Assembly: GCA_963814095.1 (NCBI GenBank)
Contig: CAWFBT010000006.1
Location: 434,001 to 498,000, forward strand
DNA: 64,000 bases
Source of the DNA: JACVRW01 sp963814095
GTDB lineage: Bacteria; Actinomycetota; Thermoleophilia; Solirubrobacterales; Thermoleophilaceae
Direction of reading: 5' to 3'
The position numbers and the translations under genes are program-made. Positions within the stretch are counted from its first letter, which is position 1. Each line of letters starts with the position of its first letter. The notes under the pieces are model-generated. The model made no database searches and had not been told where the DNA came from. It was given only the letters and a program-made list of their open reading frames with translations. Positions 32,217 through 40,479 of the stretch are shown here, in pieces.

Positions 32217-33170
32217 TCAGGCGCCCGCCGCGCGTAGGTAGCGCTCGGCGAGCGCACGCAGCTCCGCCGCGAGCTCGGGGTGATCGTGCGCATCGAAGTC
32301 CTCGTCGATCATCGCGATCCAGAAGGCGAGGTCGTGCGGCGTGTCGGAGCCGACGCTGACGAAGCAGCTGCTCTCGTCGATCGCCTCCACCACCACCGCC
32401 GGCGGCACCCTGGCCGCGACGCGCTCGGCCGGCGCGTGCACCTTGACCCGAGCCCGGTAGTCCCACATCGCCTGGCCGAGCGTCCGCTCGACGTAGGCGG
32501 CGAGGTCACCGCCCGGGTCGTCACGGCGGCGGAAGCGCGGTCCCGGATGCGCGCGCGGCCGCATCCGGTCGACCCTGAACGTGCGCCAGTCGCCGCGATC
32601 GAGGTCCCAGCCGACCAGGTACCAGCGTCCGTGTGTGTGGACGAGGCGCTGTGGCTCGACCGTGCGCAGCGCGACCTCGCCCTCGCGCGACTCGTGGTCG
32701 AAGCGCAGCCGCTCGCGCGCGCGAATCGCCGCCGCGACGGTGCTCAGCAGCTCGGGGTCGACGACCGGGGTCGCGCCGGGCAGCGAGAGCGTGGCCTCGT
32801 GCAGCGCCCCGACGCGGCGGCGCAGGCGCGAGGGCAGTACCTGCTCGAGCTTCGCGAGCGCGGCGAGCGAGGACTCCTCGATGCCGGCGAGCCCTCCGCC
32901 GGCGGCGAGCCGCAGCCCGACCGCCACTGCGACCGCCTCGTCGTCGTCCAGGAGCAGCGGCGGCAGGTCGCTGCCCGCGCCGAGCCGGTAGCCGCCGGCC
33001 ACGCCCGGCTCGGCCTCGATCGGGTAGCCGAGCCGGCGCAGGCGATCGACGTCGTTGCGGATCGTCCGGGTGCTGACCTCGAGGCGCTCTGCCAGCTGAG
33101 GCCCCGTCCAGTCGACGCGGGCCTGCAGCAGTCCGAGCAGGCGCAGCAGGCGCGTGGAGGTCTCGAGCAT
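32217..33170 (-). CDS. WYL-domain transcriptional regulator (YafY type)
   Basis: The 317-residue regulator has an N-terminal HTH ('MLETSTRLLRLLGLLQARVD', 'TGPQLAERLEVSTRTIRNDV'), the 'RRLGYPIEAEPGVAGGYRLG' wing, and a WYL domain with 'HTHGRWYLVGWDLDRGDWRT' and 'FRVDRMRP'. WYL domains bind nucleotides or small ligands; YafY-type proteins usually control a neighbouring gene. It is divergent from the epoxide hydrolase, with a 25-bp palindrome between the two starts. ATG at 33170 is favoured because the HTH begins there; upstream codons of the open frame overlap the operator. Confidence 0.9.
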   Translation of the reverse strand: MLETSTRLLRLLGLLQARVDWTGPQLAERLEVSTRTIRNDVDRLRRLGYPIEAEPGVAGGYRLGAGSDLPPLLLDDDEAVAVAVGLRLAAGGGLAGIEESSLAALAKLEQVLPSRLRRRVGALHEATLSLPGATPVVDPELLSTVAAAIRARERLRFDHESREGEVALRTVEPQRLVHTHGRWYLVGWDLDRGDWRTFRVDRMRPRAHPGPRFRRRDDPGGDLAAYVERTLGQAMWDYRARVKVHAPAERVAARVPPAVVVEAIDESSCFVSVGSDTPHDLAFWIAMIDEDFDAHDHPELAAELRALAERYLRAAGA

Positions 33171-33189
33171 GGCGGGAAGTATCCCGGTC

Positions 33190-33214
33190 AATGCGGAACG
33201 TAACGTGCCGCATT
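33190..33214. promoter_or_regulatory. 25-bp palindrome between WYL and epoxide hydrolase genes
   Basis: AATGCGGAACGT and ACGTGCCGCATT flank a central A and match as inverted repeats in 11 of 12 positions. Likely operator for the divergent WYL regulator. Confidence 0.65.
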
Positions 33215-33220
33215 GCCTCA

Positions 33221-33226
33221 TAGCTT
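33221..33226 (+). promoter_or_regulatory. Candidate -10 box of the epoxide hydrolase gene
   Basis: TAGCTT lies 6 bases before the ATG at 33233 and 6 bases after the palindrome, so binding there could block RNA polymerase. Confidence 0.35.
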
Positions 33227-33232
33227 GCCGGC

Positions 33233-34417
33233 ATGACCAACAGCACCGACATCCGCCCCTTCAGGATCGAGATCGCCGACGCCGAGCTCGACGACCTCCA
33301 CGAGCGGCTCGCGCGGACACGCTGGCCGCAGGAGCCGGCGGAGGACGGTTGGAGCCGCGGCGTCCCGCGCACCTACCTGCAGGACCTGGCGGCCTACTGG
33401 GCCCACGGCTTCGACTGGCGCGCGCAGGAGCGCGGCCTCAACGAGCTGCCCCAGTTCGTGACCGAGATCGACGGGCAGCCGATCCACTTCCTGCACGTCC
33501 GCTCGCCCGAGCCGGACGCGCGGCCGCTCATCCTCACGCACGGCTGGCCGAGCTCGCCGGTCGAGTTCCTGCGCGTGCTCGGGCCGCTCGCCGATCCGCG
33601 CGCCCACGGCGGCGACCCCGCCGACGCCTTCCACGTGGTCGCGCCCTCGCTGCCCGGCTACGGCTTCTCGACGCCGCTGCGCGAGGCCGGCTGGGGCAAC
33701 CTGTTCCGGGTCGCGCAGGCGTGGGCGGAGCTGATGGAGCGGCTCGGCTACGAGCGCTACGCGGTGCACGGAACCGACGTCGGCTCGGGCGTCGCCGGGA
33801 TGCTGCCGATGGTCGCGCCGGGGCGGGTCAGCGGCACGCACGTGACCGGCACCGTCGCCGCGATGCCGTTCGGGCCGCCGCTCGAGCTGGCCGGGCTCGC
33901 GGGTGGCGAGCGCGAGCGCGCCGAGCGCTTCAACAGCTATCGCGAGGACGGCCTCGGCTACCTGCACATGCAGTCGACCCGCCCGCAGACGCTCGCCTAC
34001 TCGCTGAACGACTCGCCGGTCGGCCAGCTCGCCTGGATCGTCGAGAAGTTCCGCGAGTGGACCGACCCGGCGGCGGAGCTGCCCGAGGACGCGGTCGACC
34101 GCGACCAGCTCCTCACGAGCGTCAGCATCACCTGGTTCACCGGCGCCGGCGCCGCCTCGGCGCACGCCACCTACGAGGGCATGCAGGCGTGGCGCCGGAT
34201 GGCAGCCAAGGGCGGCGGCTTCGGCCCGAATTCGCAGGAGCTGCCGCCACGTGGCGTGGCGGTGTTCGCGGCGGACACCGGGATCCGCAGCGTGATGGAC
34301 CCCGAGGGCGCGATCGAGCACTGGACCGAGTACGGCCGCGGCGGGCACTTCGCGGCGATGGAGGTCCCGGAGATCCTGACCGAGGACCTGCGCGCGTTCT
34401 TCCGCGAGCGCCGCTAG
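33233..34417 (+). CDS. Epoxide hydrolase family protein (EHN-type, alpha/beta hydrolase)
   Basis: The 394-residue protein has an N-terminal EHN domain ('IRPFRIEIADAELDDLHERL' to about residue 95), the oxyanion motif 'LILTHGWPSSPVEF', the nucleophile elbow 'VHGTDVGSGVAG' with Asp182 and the catalytic His in 'RGGHFAAME' (His372); Tyr residues in 'FNSYREDGLGYL' may polarise the epoxide. It matches microsomal-type epoxide hydrolases that open epoxides to diols. It is probably regulated by the divergent WYL protein. The end overlaps the stop of the convergent aminotransferase gene by four bases. Confidence 0.9.
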   Translation: MTNSTDIRPFRIEIADAELDDLHERLARTRWPQEPAEDGWSRGVPRTYLQDLAAYWAHGFDWRAQERGLNELPQFVTEIDGQPIHFLHVRSPEPDARPLILTHGWPSSPVEFLRVLGPLADPRAHGGDPADAFHVVAPSLPGYGFSTPLREAGWGNLFRVAQAWAELMERLGYERYAVHGTDVGSGVAGMLPMVAPGRVSGTHVTGTVAAMPFGPPLELAGLAGGERERAERFNSYREDGLGYLHMQSTRPQTLAYSLNDSPVGQLAWIVEKFREWTDPAAELPEDAVDRDQLLTSVSITWFTGAGAASAHATYEGMQAWRRMAAKGGGFGPNSQELPPRGVAVFAADTGIRSVMDPEGAIEHWTEYGRGGHFAAMEVPEILTEDLRAFFRERR

Positions 34418-35538
34418 CGCGCCGGGGTGCCGAGCAGCTCGGCGCGCACCGCCGGGAGCGCCTCGGCCACGAGCCGCATGAGCGGCTGCGGGCCGACGGT
34501 GATGCGCGCCCAGCCGGGCATGCCCATCTCCGCGCCGGGGCGAATCAGGACGCCCCGGCGCAGGAGGCCGTCGAAGAGGCGGGCGTCGTCCACGCCGTGC
34601 TCGACGAGCAGGAAGTTCGCCTCCGAGGGCACCGAGCCGATTCCCGCGCCCGCGAGCGCGGCCGCGAGGCCCGCGCGCGCCTCGACCGTCGCCCGGCGGC
34701 GCTCGGCGAGCTCGTCCGGCCGGCCCAGGCTGGCGGCGCCCGCCACGAGCGCCGGGCGGTTGACGTTGAAGGGCTCCTGCACCGTCTGCAGATACGGCAC
34801 GAGCTCGGGCGCAGCGATTGCGTAGCCGAGCCGCAGGCCCGCCAGCCCGAAGATCTTCGAGAAGGTGCGGAGCACGACCACGGGCCGCCCGGCGGCCACG
34901 TCGTCCTGGCGCCGTATGCGCGCGCCGGGGCCGACGTAGTCCAAGTAGGCCTCGTCTGCGACCGCCAGGCAGCCGGGCGGCAGTGCGTCCAGGAAGGGGG
35001 CCCAGTCAGCCGGATCGATCAGTGAGCCGGTCGGGTTGTTCGGGTCGCAGATCCAGACGATCCGCGCGTCGCTGCGGCGCGCGGAGTCCGCGATGCGCTC
35101 GAGGTCGAGCCGCAGCTCCGGCGATGGGACGCGCTCGACGACAGCGCCCGCCGCGCGCGAGGCCTGTGCGTAGAGGCCGTAGGTCGGCTGCGGCACGACG
35201 ACCGCGTCGCCCGCTGACAGGAAGGCGGAGCACAGGGTGAGGATCAGCGTCTGGATCCCGTGCGCCGGGAGGATCTGCTCCGGGTGCGCCCCGGTCTCGC
35301 GAGCGATGCCCTCGCGCAGCTCGAGGTAGGCGTGCTCGGGATAGGCCCAGGTCTCGTCGAGCTCGGCCGCGACGGCGTCGAGCACTCCCGGCAGCGGACC
35401 GAACAGGCCCTCGTTCCAGTTCAGCTTCGCGACCTCGTCGAGCCCGTACTCGCGCTTCAGCTCGTCGAGGCTCGCGCCCGGGACGTACGGGCCGAGGTCG
35501 ATCAGCTGCGGCCGCAGGAGCGAGGCCCAATCCGTCAT
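34414..35538 (-). CDS. HisC-like class I/II aminotransferase
   Basis: This 374-residue PLP enzyme has 'AKLNWNEGLFGPLPGVLDAV' at the start, 'VPQPTYGLYAQASRAAG', 'IVWICDPNNPTGSLI', 'VADEAYLDY' and the PLP lysine in 'FSKIFGLAGLRLGY' (Lys228), the histidinol-phosphate aminotransferase subgroup. No other his genes are near. It directly follows the TPP decarboxylase (ATGA overlap) and lies next to an amino-acid ABC transporter, so catabolic transamination of an imported amino acid is more likely than histidine synthesis. Start ATG at 35538 is fixed by this overlap. Confidence 0.88.
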   Translation of the reverse strand: MTDWASLLRPQLIDLGPYVPGASLDELKREYGLDEVAKLNWNEGLFGPLPGVLDAVAAELDETWAYPEHAYLELREGIARETGAHPEQILPAHGIQTLILTLCSAFLSAGDAVVVPQPTYGLYAQASRAAGAVVERVPSPELRLDLERIADSARRSDARIVWICDPNNPTGSLIDPADWAPFLDALPPGCLAVADEAYLDYVGPGARIRRQDDVAAGRPVVVLRTFSKIFGLAGLRLGYAIAAPELVPYLQTVQEPFNVNRPALVAGAASLGRPDELAERRRATVEARAGLAAALAGAGIGSVPSEANFLLVEHGVDDARLFDGLLRRGVLIRPGAEMGMPGWARITVGPQPLMRLVAEALPAVRAELLGTPAR

Positions 35539-37163
35539 GGCGTCGGCTGGTGGGCCGCCACCGACGCCCGCAGCACGACCGCCGCCGGACCCTCGCGCTC
35601 GAACGCCCACTCGAGGGCGCCGGCCAGCTCGGGCGGCTCGACCGACTGCACCGGCACGCCGAAGCCGCGGCATACCGCGTCGAAGTCGGGTTGCACGAGG
35701 TCGACGGCGAAGTTCGCCCCGAAGGCGTCGCGCTGGTACTCGCGCAGGATCCCGTAGCCGCGGTCGTCGACGATCAGGAGCTTCGCCCCCAGCTCGTGCT
35801 GGCGCGCGCTGGCGAGCTCCTGAAGCGCGTACAGCACGCCGCCGTCGCCCATCACGCCGAGCACGCGCCGCCCCGGCAGCGCCGCGCTCGCGCCGAGCGC
35901 AGCCGGCCAGGCGTAGCCGAGCGTGCCCGAGCCGAGTGGGTAGAGGAACGTGCGCGGCTCCTCGACGGGCAGGTGAGCGGCCGCCCAGTAGCCCATGATC
36001 GTCATGTCCCAGGCGATCACCGCCGCGGGCCCGGCTGCCGCCGCGATGTCCGCGAGGATGGCGCGCTCCAGCTCGCGTCCCTGGGCGTCGAGCCCGGCGC
36101 CGATGCGCGCACGCAGCTCCGCGACGCGGCGCTCGGCTTCGCCGTCGGCCTCACGCTCGGGCACAAGCGGCAGCAGCGCGTCGAGCGCGGCGGCGGCGTC
36201 GCCGACCACGGCCAGCGCCGGGTAGGTCGCGCCGACCCGCTCGGGCGCGGCGTCGATCTGGATCAGCCGGCCGGAGAAGCGCAGCTCGTACTGGCGCGTC
36301 GTCTCGGCGCCGAGCTCGGTGCCGACGCAGAGCAGCACGTCCGCGTCCGCGAGCAGCTCACCGTAGGCAGCGTCGTCGCAGCCCGAGCCCACGCACAACG
36401 GATCGCTCGCCGGGAACGCGCCCTTCCCCATGTAGGTCGTGGCGACCGGGGCGCGCAGGCGCTCGGCGAGCGCGCGCAGCTCCGCCCAGGCGCCCGAGCG
36501 CTCGACCCCGCCGCCGGCCCACAGGACGGGCCGCTCGGCGCCCGCGAGCAGCTCGGCCGCGGCGGCGATCGCCTCGGGCGCGGGAGGGTGACCGAGCGGC
36601 GCTTGAGCGTGGAGCAGCCCGGAGGCCGGGCCGGCCGGGCCGTCGAGCACGTCGACCGGCACCTCGAGATACACGGGGCCGGTCGGCGGCGTGAGCGCGA
36701 CCCGCCACGCGTCCGCGACGAGCTCGGCGAGGCCGTCCGCGCTCTCGGCCCGGCGCGCCTGCTTGACGATCGGCTCGAAGCTCGCGAGCTGATCGGGCAG
36801 GTCATGCAGGAAGCCGCGCCCGCGGCCGATCAGGTCGCGCGGGATCTGGCTCGAGATCGCGACCACGGGCACGTGCGAGCTCGCGCTCTCCATCAGCGCC
36901 GTCAGCGAGTTGAGAGCGCCCGGGCCGGTCGAGAGCAGCAGCGGCGCTGGCCGCCCGCTTGCGCGCGCGTAGCCGTCGGCCGCGAAGCCGGAGGACAGCT
37001 CGGTGCGCATCCCGAAGGTGGCGATCGGGCTCGCGCGCAGGCCCTCCCAGATCGAGAGCGCGTGCGTGCCCGGCACGCCGAACACCGCGCTCGCCCCGAG
37101 CCCCTCGAGCGCGCTGACAAGCACGTCGGCGCCGCGGCGCTCGGTGGCCGTGCCGACGCTCAC
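35535..37163 (-). CDS. TPP-dependent 2-oxo acid decarboxylase (AruI/acetolactate synthase-like)
   Basis: The 542-residue enzyme has the three-domain AHAS/decarboxylase layout: Pyr domain with activating Glu55 in 'GMRTELSSGFAADGYARASG', then 'LLLSTGPGALNSLTALMESA', the segment 'GRGFLHDLPDQLASF' resembling 2-ketoarginine decarboxylase AruI, a central domain, and the PP domain 'VMGDGGVLYALQELASARQH' with 'IVDDRGYG' (Mg/TPP motif, Asp in place of the usual Asn). The GTG start at 37163 overlaps the TGA of the TetR gene (GTGA). No small AHAS subunit is near, which speaks against branched-chain biosynthesis. Substrate prediction (2-oxo-5-guanidinovalerate) is inference. Confidence 0.85.
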   Translation of the reverse strand: MSVGTATERRGADVLVSALEGLGASAVFGVPGTHALSIWEGLRASPIATFGMRTELSSGFAADGYARASGRPAPLLLSTGPGALNSLTALMESASSHVPVVAISSQIPRDLIGRGRGFLHDLPDQLASFEPIVKQARRAESADGLAELVADAWRVALTPPTGPVYLEVPVDVLDGPAGPASGLLHAQAPLGHPPAPEAIAAAAELLAGAERPVLWAGGGVERSGAWAELRALAERLRAPVATTYMGKGAFPASDPLCVGSGCDDAAYGELLADADVLLCVGTELGAETTRQYELRFSGRLIQIDAAPERVGATYPALAVVGDAAAALDALLPLVPEREADGEAERRVAELRARIGAGLDAQGRELERAILADIAAAAGPAAVIAWDMTIMGYWAAAHLPVEEPRTFLYPLGSGTLGYAWPAALGASAALPGRRVLGVMGDGGVLYALQELASARQHELGAKLLIVDDRGYGILREYQRDAFGANFAVDLVQPDFDAVCRGFGVPVQSVEPPELAGALEWAFEREGPAAVVLRASVAAHQPTP

Positions 37164-37847
37164 GAGCCGAGCTCCTCGAGCGCGGCGGCGGCCGCGCGTG
37201 CGTCGCGGGCGAGCGCCCGCCGGCTGACGCCGAGCTGCTCCGAGACGAAGGCGTCGACGCGCTCGCGCATTCGCTCCGGCGAGGTCCACGAGTAGCCGAG
37301 CAGGAGCTCGAAGCCGAGCCCGTCGACGAGCGCGATCAGGCGCTCCGCGACCTCGTCGGGTTCGGCCACGGGCTTGAACTCGCCCGACTCGGCTGCCGCG
37401 CCGCACCGGCTCGTAGAAGTAGCTGCGCCAGCGGCGCGACAGCTCCTCACAGGCGGGCAGCAGCTGCGGCTCCTGCAGCGCGCGCACCCAGAGCTCTATC
37501 CAGAGCACGTACTCGCCGCGCCGCGCACCCGGCTCCGGCACCGCCACCTCGATGACCTGCGCGAGCCGCTCGCGTTCGCTCGTGGCGCCGAGCGCGAGGA
37601 CGTCAAGCTTGTCGAAGAGGCGCTCGCTCGCCCACTTGAGCGCCGCGATCAGGACCTCGTCCTTGACGTCGAAGTAGTAATGGATCGCGCCGGTGGACAT
37701 GCCGGCTTCGCGCGCGATGTCGGCGATGCGCGTGCTCGCGAAACCGCGCCGCTGGATGGCGCGGCTGGCGGCGGCGAGGATCTGCTCTGGTCGATTCGGC
37801 CCCGGAGGCCGGAACGCCCGGGGCCGCGGACGCTGTTTGACACTCAT
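37160..37847 (-). pseudogene. TetR-family regulator, frameshifted
   Basis: The N-terminal part carries the TetR HTH ('ILAAASRAIQRRGFASTRIA', then 'MSTGAIHYYFDVKDEVL') and the first ligand-domain helices to 'SRRWRSYFYEPVR'. After that the frame yields Arg/Ala-rich nonsense and runs into the TPP enzyme's frame, producing an apparent 770-residue fusion. The other frame continues sensibly as 'AAAESGEFKPVAEPDEVAER' and ends in a TGA that overlaps the GTG of the TPP gene. One extra base within about 37397-37406 explains both facts. If real, the local regulator is inactive; if an error, it is a normal repressor of the divergent transporter. Confidence 0.8.
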
Positions 37848-37866
37848 CGGCGAAACCTTTTATATC

Positions 37867-37880
37867 TGACGCACGGGTCA
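37867..37880. promoter_or_regulatory. Candidate TetR operator
   Basis: TGACGCACGGGTCA, a partial palindrome with perfect TGAC/GTCA ends, lies in the 70-bp gap between the divergent TetR and ABC transporter genes next to an AT-rich TTTTATAT stretch. Confidence 0.35.
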
Positions 37881-37917
37881 GGCGTTCTGATTCTCGAGTC
37901 AAACTAGGGGGGTTCCT

Positions 37918-38787
37918 GTGCGTCGGCAACGGAGTGGTGCGGCTGGATTCAGGTGGGCGCTGTGGCTCGCTGCTGTGCTCCTGGCCGCGCTGGCGCTCGC
38001 CGCCTGCGGCGACGATGACGACGACGACGGTGGCGGTGGCGGCGCCGGAACCGACACCGGCTCCCAGTCGGCCGAGCTCGATCTCCACACCGACGGCCAG
38101 CTGACGGTAGGCGCCGAGTTCCCCGTCAAGGGCTTCCTCGAGCTGCCGATCGACAACCCCAAGGGCTTCGAGGTCGACTTCGCGGCCGCGCTCGCCAAGG
38201 AGATGGGCGTGCCGAAGGTCCAGTGGGTCTCGACGCCGTTCGCGGGCCTCTTCTCGCCCGCTCCCAAGGACTTCGACATGGCGATCAACGAGATCACCGT
38301 CACGCCCGAGCGCTCCAAGGTCGTCGACTTCAGCGTTCCCTACTTCGACGCCAACCAGGGCTTCCTGATCAAGAAGGGCGGCCCCGCCGAGGGCGTGACC
38401 TCGATCGCCGACATGAAGGACCTCCAGTTCGGCTTCCAGGCCGCCACCACGGGCGGCGACTACATCAACGACACGATCCAGCCGGACAAGCAGCCGCGCG
38501 AGTTCTCCTCGCTTGGCGCCGCCACCCAGGCGCTCGCCAACGGTCAGATCGACGCGTTCCTGATGGACGTCGCGATCGGCTCCGAGATCGTCAAGGAGCG
38601 TGGCGACGAGGTCGCGATGCCGGGGCAGTTCGTGACCAACGAGCAGTACGGCGTGCTGTTCGAAAAGGACAACCCGCTTCGGGAGCAGGTGAACACGGCG
38701 ATCGAGGCGATCAAGGCCGACGGCACACTCAAGGACCTGCAGGCCAAGTGGTTCCCCGGCACGGAGGATCTGCCGGAGCTGAAGTAG
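37918..38787 (+). CDS. Polar amino acid ABC transporter, substrate-binding lipoprotein
   Basis: The 289-residue family-3 binding protein has a lipobox ('LAALALAACGDDDDDDGG', Cys about residue 31), then 'LTVGAEFPVKGFLELPIDNP', 'GFEVDFAAALAKEMGV', 'FDMAINEITVTPERSKVVDF' and 'AFLMDVAIGSEIV' in the order of HisJ/GlnH-type proteins. It captures an amino acid outside the membrane and delivers it to the permease encoded next. GTG start at 37918 has an AGGGGGG ribosome binding site. It is the first gene of the transporter operon, divergent from the TetR gene. Confidence 0.92.
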   Translation: MRRQRSGAAGFRWALWLAAVLLAALALAACGDDDDDDGGGGGAGTDTGSQSAELDLHTDGQLTVGAEFPVKGFLELPIDNPKGFEVDFAAALAKEMGVPKVQWVSTPFAGLFSPAPKDFDMAINEITVTPERSKVVDFSVPYFDANQGFLIKKGGPAEGVTSIADMKDLQFGFQAATTGGDYINDTIQPDKQPREFSSLGAATQALANGQIDAFLMDVAIGSEIVKERGDEVAMPGQFVTNEQYGVLFEKDNPLREQVNTAIEAIKADGTLKDLQAKWFPGTEDLPELK

Positions 38788-38800
38788 CGTTCGGCGCCTC

Positions 38801-39679
38801 ATGTCCGGCATCGGCTACGGGACCCCGATAGAACCGCCGGGGAGCGTAGGGGCGAGCACGCTCGACACCGCCCGCCGCGGCTCGCGGCGACGCAACGCGA
38901 TCATCTCGACGGTCAGCACCGTCGTCTTCTTCGCGATCATCATCGGGGCGCTCGCGGCGTCGCCGGGCGCCGACAAGGTCATCGACGCGTTCTTCTCGAA
39001 GACCGGCTTCGAGGACAGCTTCGAGCCGATCGTCGAGGGCTTCTGGCTGAACGTGAAGCTGATGCTGGTGGCCGAGGCGTTCGTGCTCGTGCTCGGCCTG
39101 CTGGTCGCCGTCATCCGCAGTCTGCCCGGGCCGGTGCTGGCGCCGCTGCGGATCGTGGCACTGATCTACACCGATGTGTTCCGAGCGATCCCCCTGATCC
39201 TTGTGATCTTCATGGTCGGATTCGGGCTGCCGGCGCTGCAGCTCGACTTCATCTCGGACCGGTCGGTGTTCACCTACGGCGTGATCGCGCTCGTGCTCGT
39301 GTATTCGGCGTATGTCGCCGAGGTCTACCGCGCCGGGATCGACTCGGTGCACCCGAGCCAGGCGGCGGGCGCGCGCTCGCTGGGCCTGACGCAGTTGCAG
39401 TCGATGCGCTTCGTGATCCTGCCGCAGGCGATCCGGCGCGTGATCCCACCGCTGCTGAACGACTTCATCGGACTCCAGAAGGACACCGCGCTCGTCGGCC
39501 TGCTCGGCCTCGTCGAGGTGGCCCGCGCAGCTGAGAACTTCTCGGCCGAGACCTTCAACTTCACCGGCTACACGATGGCCGCCCTGTTGTTCATCGCCAT
39601 CACGATCCCGCTGGCGCGCACGACCGACTTCCTCATCAACCGCGACCGCCGCCGCATGGCGGGGGCCACCACCGCATGA
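38801..39679 (+). CDS. Polar amino acid ABC transporter, permease
   Basis: The 292-residue HisMQ-type permease has a cytoplasmic N-terminus of about 30 residues, a first membrane segment ('STVVFFAIIIGALAAS'), then the conserved core 'FWLNVKLMLVAEAFVLVLGL', 'YTDVFRAIPLILVIFMVGFG' and the EAA loop 'QAAGARSLGLTQLQSMRFVI', 'LPQAIRRVIPPLLNDFIGL'. A single permease gene suggests a homodimer. The stop overlaps the ATPase start by four bases (ATGA). Confidence 0.92.
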   Translation: MSGIGYGTPIEPPGSVGASTLDTARRGSRRRNAIISTVSTVVFFAIIIGALAASPGADKVIDAFFSKTGFEDSFEPIVEGFWLNVKLMLVAEAFVLVLGLLVAVIRSLPGPVLAPLRIVALIYTDVFRAIPLILVIFMVGFGLPALQLDFISDRSVFTYGVIALVLVYSAYVAEVYRAGIDSVHPSQAAGARSLGLTQLQSMRFVILPQAIRRVIPPLLNDFIGLQKDTALVGLLGLVEVARAAENFSAETFNFTGYTMAALLFIAITIPLARTTDFLINRDRRRMAGATTA

Positions 39680-40455
39680 ACGCGATGCCGCTGCTGCGCT
39701 TCGAGGCGGTCTACAAGCGCTACGGCGCCATGGAGGTGCTGCGCGGGGTCGACCTCGACGTGGCCGAGGGCGACGTCGTCTGCCTGATCGGTGCCTCCGG
39801 CAGCGGCAAGTCGACGCTGCTCAAATGCTCGAACCTGATCGAGCCGATCAGTGGCGGGCGCATCCTGCTCGAGGGCGAGGAGATCACCTCCGAGCAGACC
39901 GACCCCGACCGCGTGCGGCAGCACATCGGGATCGTGTTCCAGGCCTTCAACCTGTTCCCGCACATGAACGTGCTCTCGAACGTCACGCTGGCGCCACGCC
40001 GGGTGCTCGGCATGCCACGGCGGGCGGCGGAAGAGCGGGCGCACGAGCTGCTCGACCGCTTCGGGCTTGCCGACAAGGCCGAGGAATACCCAGACCGCCT
40101 GTCGGGCGGACAGCAGCAGCGCGCCGCGATCGCACGGGCGCTCGCGATGCAGCCGCGCCTGATGCTGCTCGACGAGGTCACGAGCGCGCTCGACCCCGAG
40201 CTGGTCGGCGAGGTGCTGACCGTGATCCGCGAGCTCGCGGAGAGCGGCATGACGATGGTGATCGCGACCCACGAGATGGGCTTCGCCCGCCAGATCGCGG
40301 ACCGCATCTGCTTTCTCTACCAGGGCGTGATCCTCGAGCAGGGTCCGCCCGAGAAGATCTTCGGCTCACCGCAGGAGGAGCGCACTCAGGCGTTTCTCAA
40401 GCGGATCATCGAGGCGGGTCGCGCCGCCGACCTGACGGCCGCTGACCCCGGCTAG
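39676..40455 (+). CDS. Polar amino acid ABC transporter, ATP-binding protein
   Basis: The 259-residue GlnQ/HisP-type ATPase has Walker A 'GASGSGKST' (39-47), the Q-loop 'GIVFQAFNLFPHMNVLSNV', signature 'LSGGQQQRAAIARALAM', Walker B 'LMLLDEVTSALDPEL' and the H-loop 'MVIATHEMGFAR'. It completes a three-gene importer with the binding protein and permease. The following acyl-CoA dehydrogenase starts 24 bases downstream. Confidence 0.94.
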   Translation: MNAMPLLRFEAVYKRYGAMEVLRGVDLDVAEGDVVCLIGASGSGKSTLLKCSNLIEPISGGRILLEGEEITSEQTDPDRVRQHIGIVFQAFNLFPHMNVLSNVTLAPRRVLGMPRRAAEERAHELLDRFGLADKAEEYPDRLSGGQQQRAAIARALAMQPRLMLLDEVTSALDPELVGEVLTVIRELAESGMTMVIATHEMGFARQIADRICFLYQGVILEQGPPEKIFGSPQEERTQAFLKRIIEAGRAADLTAADPG

Positions 40456-40479
40456 GACACGAACCAGGAGGACGCTGTA

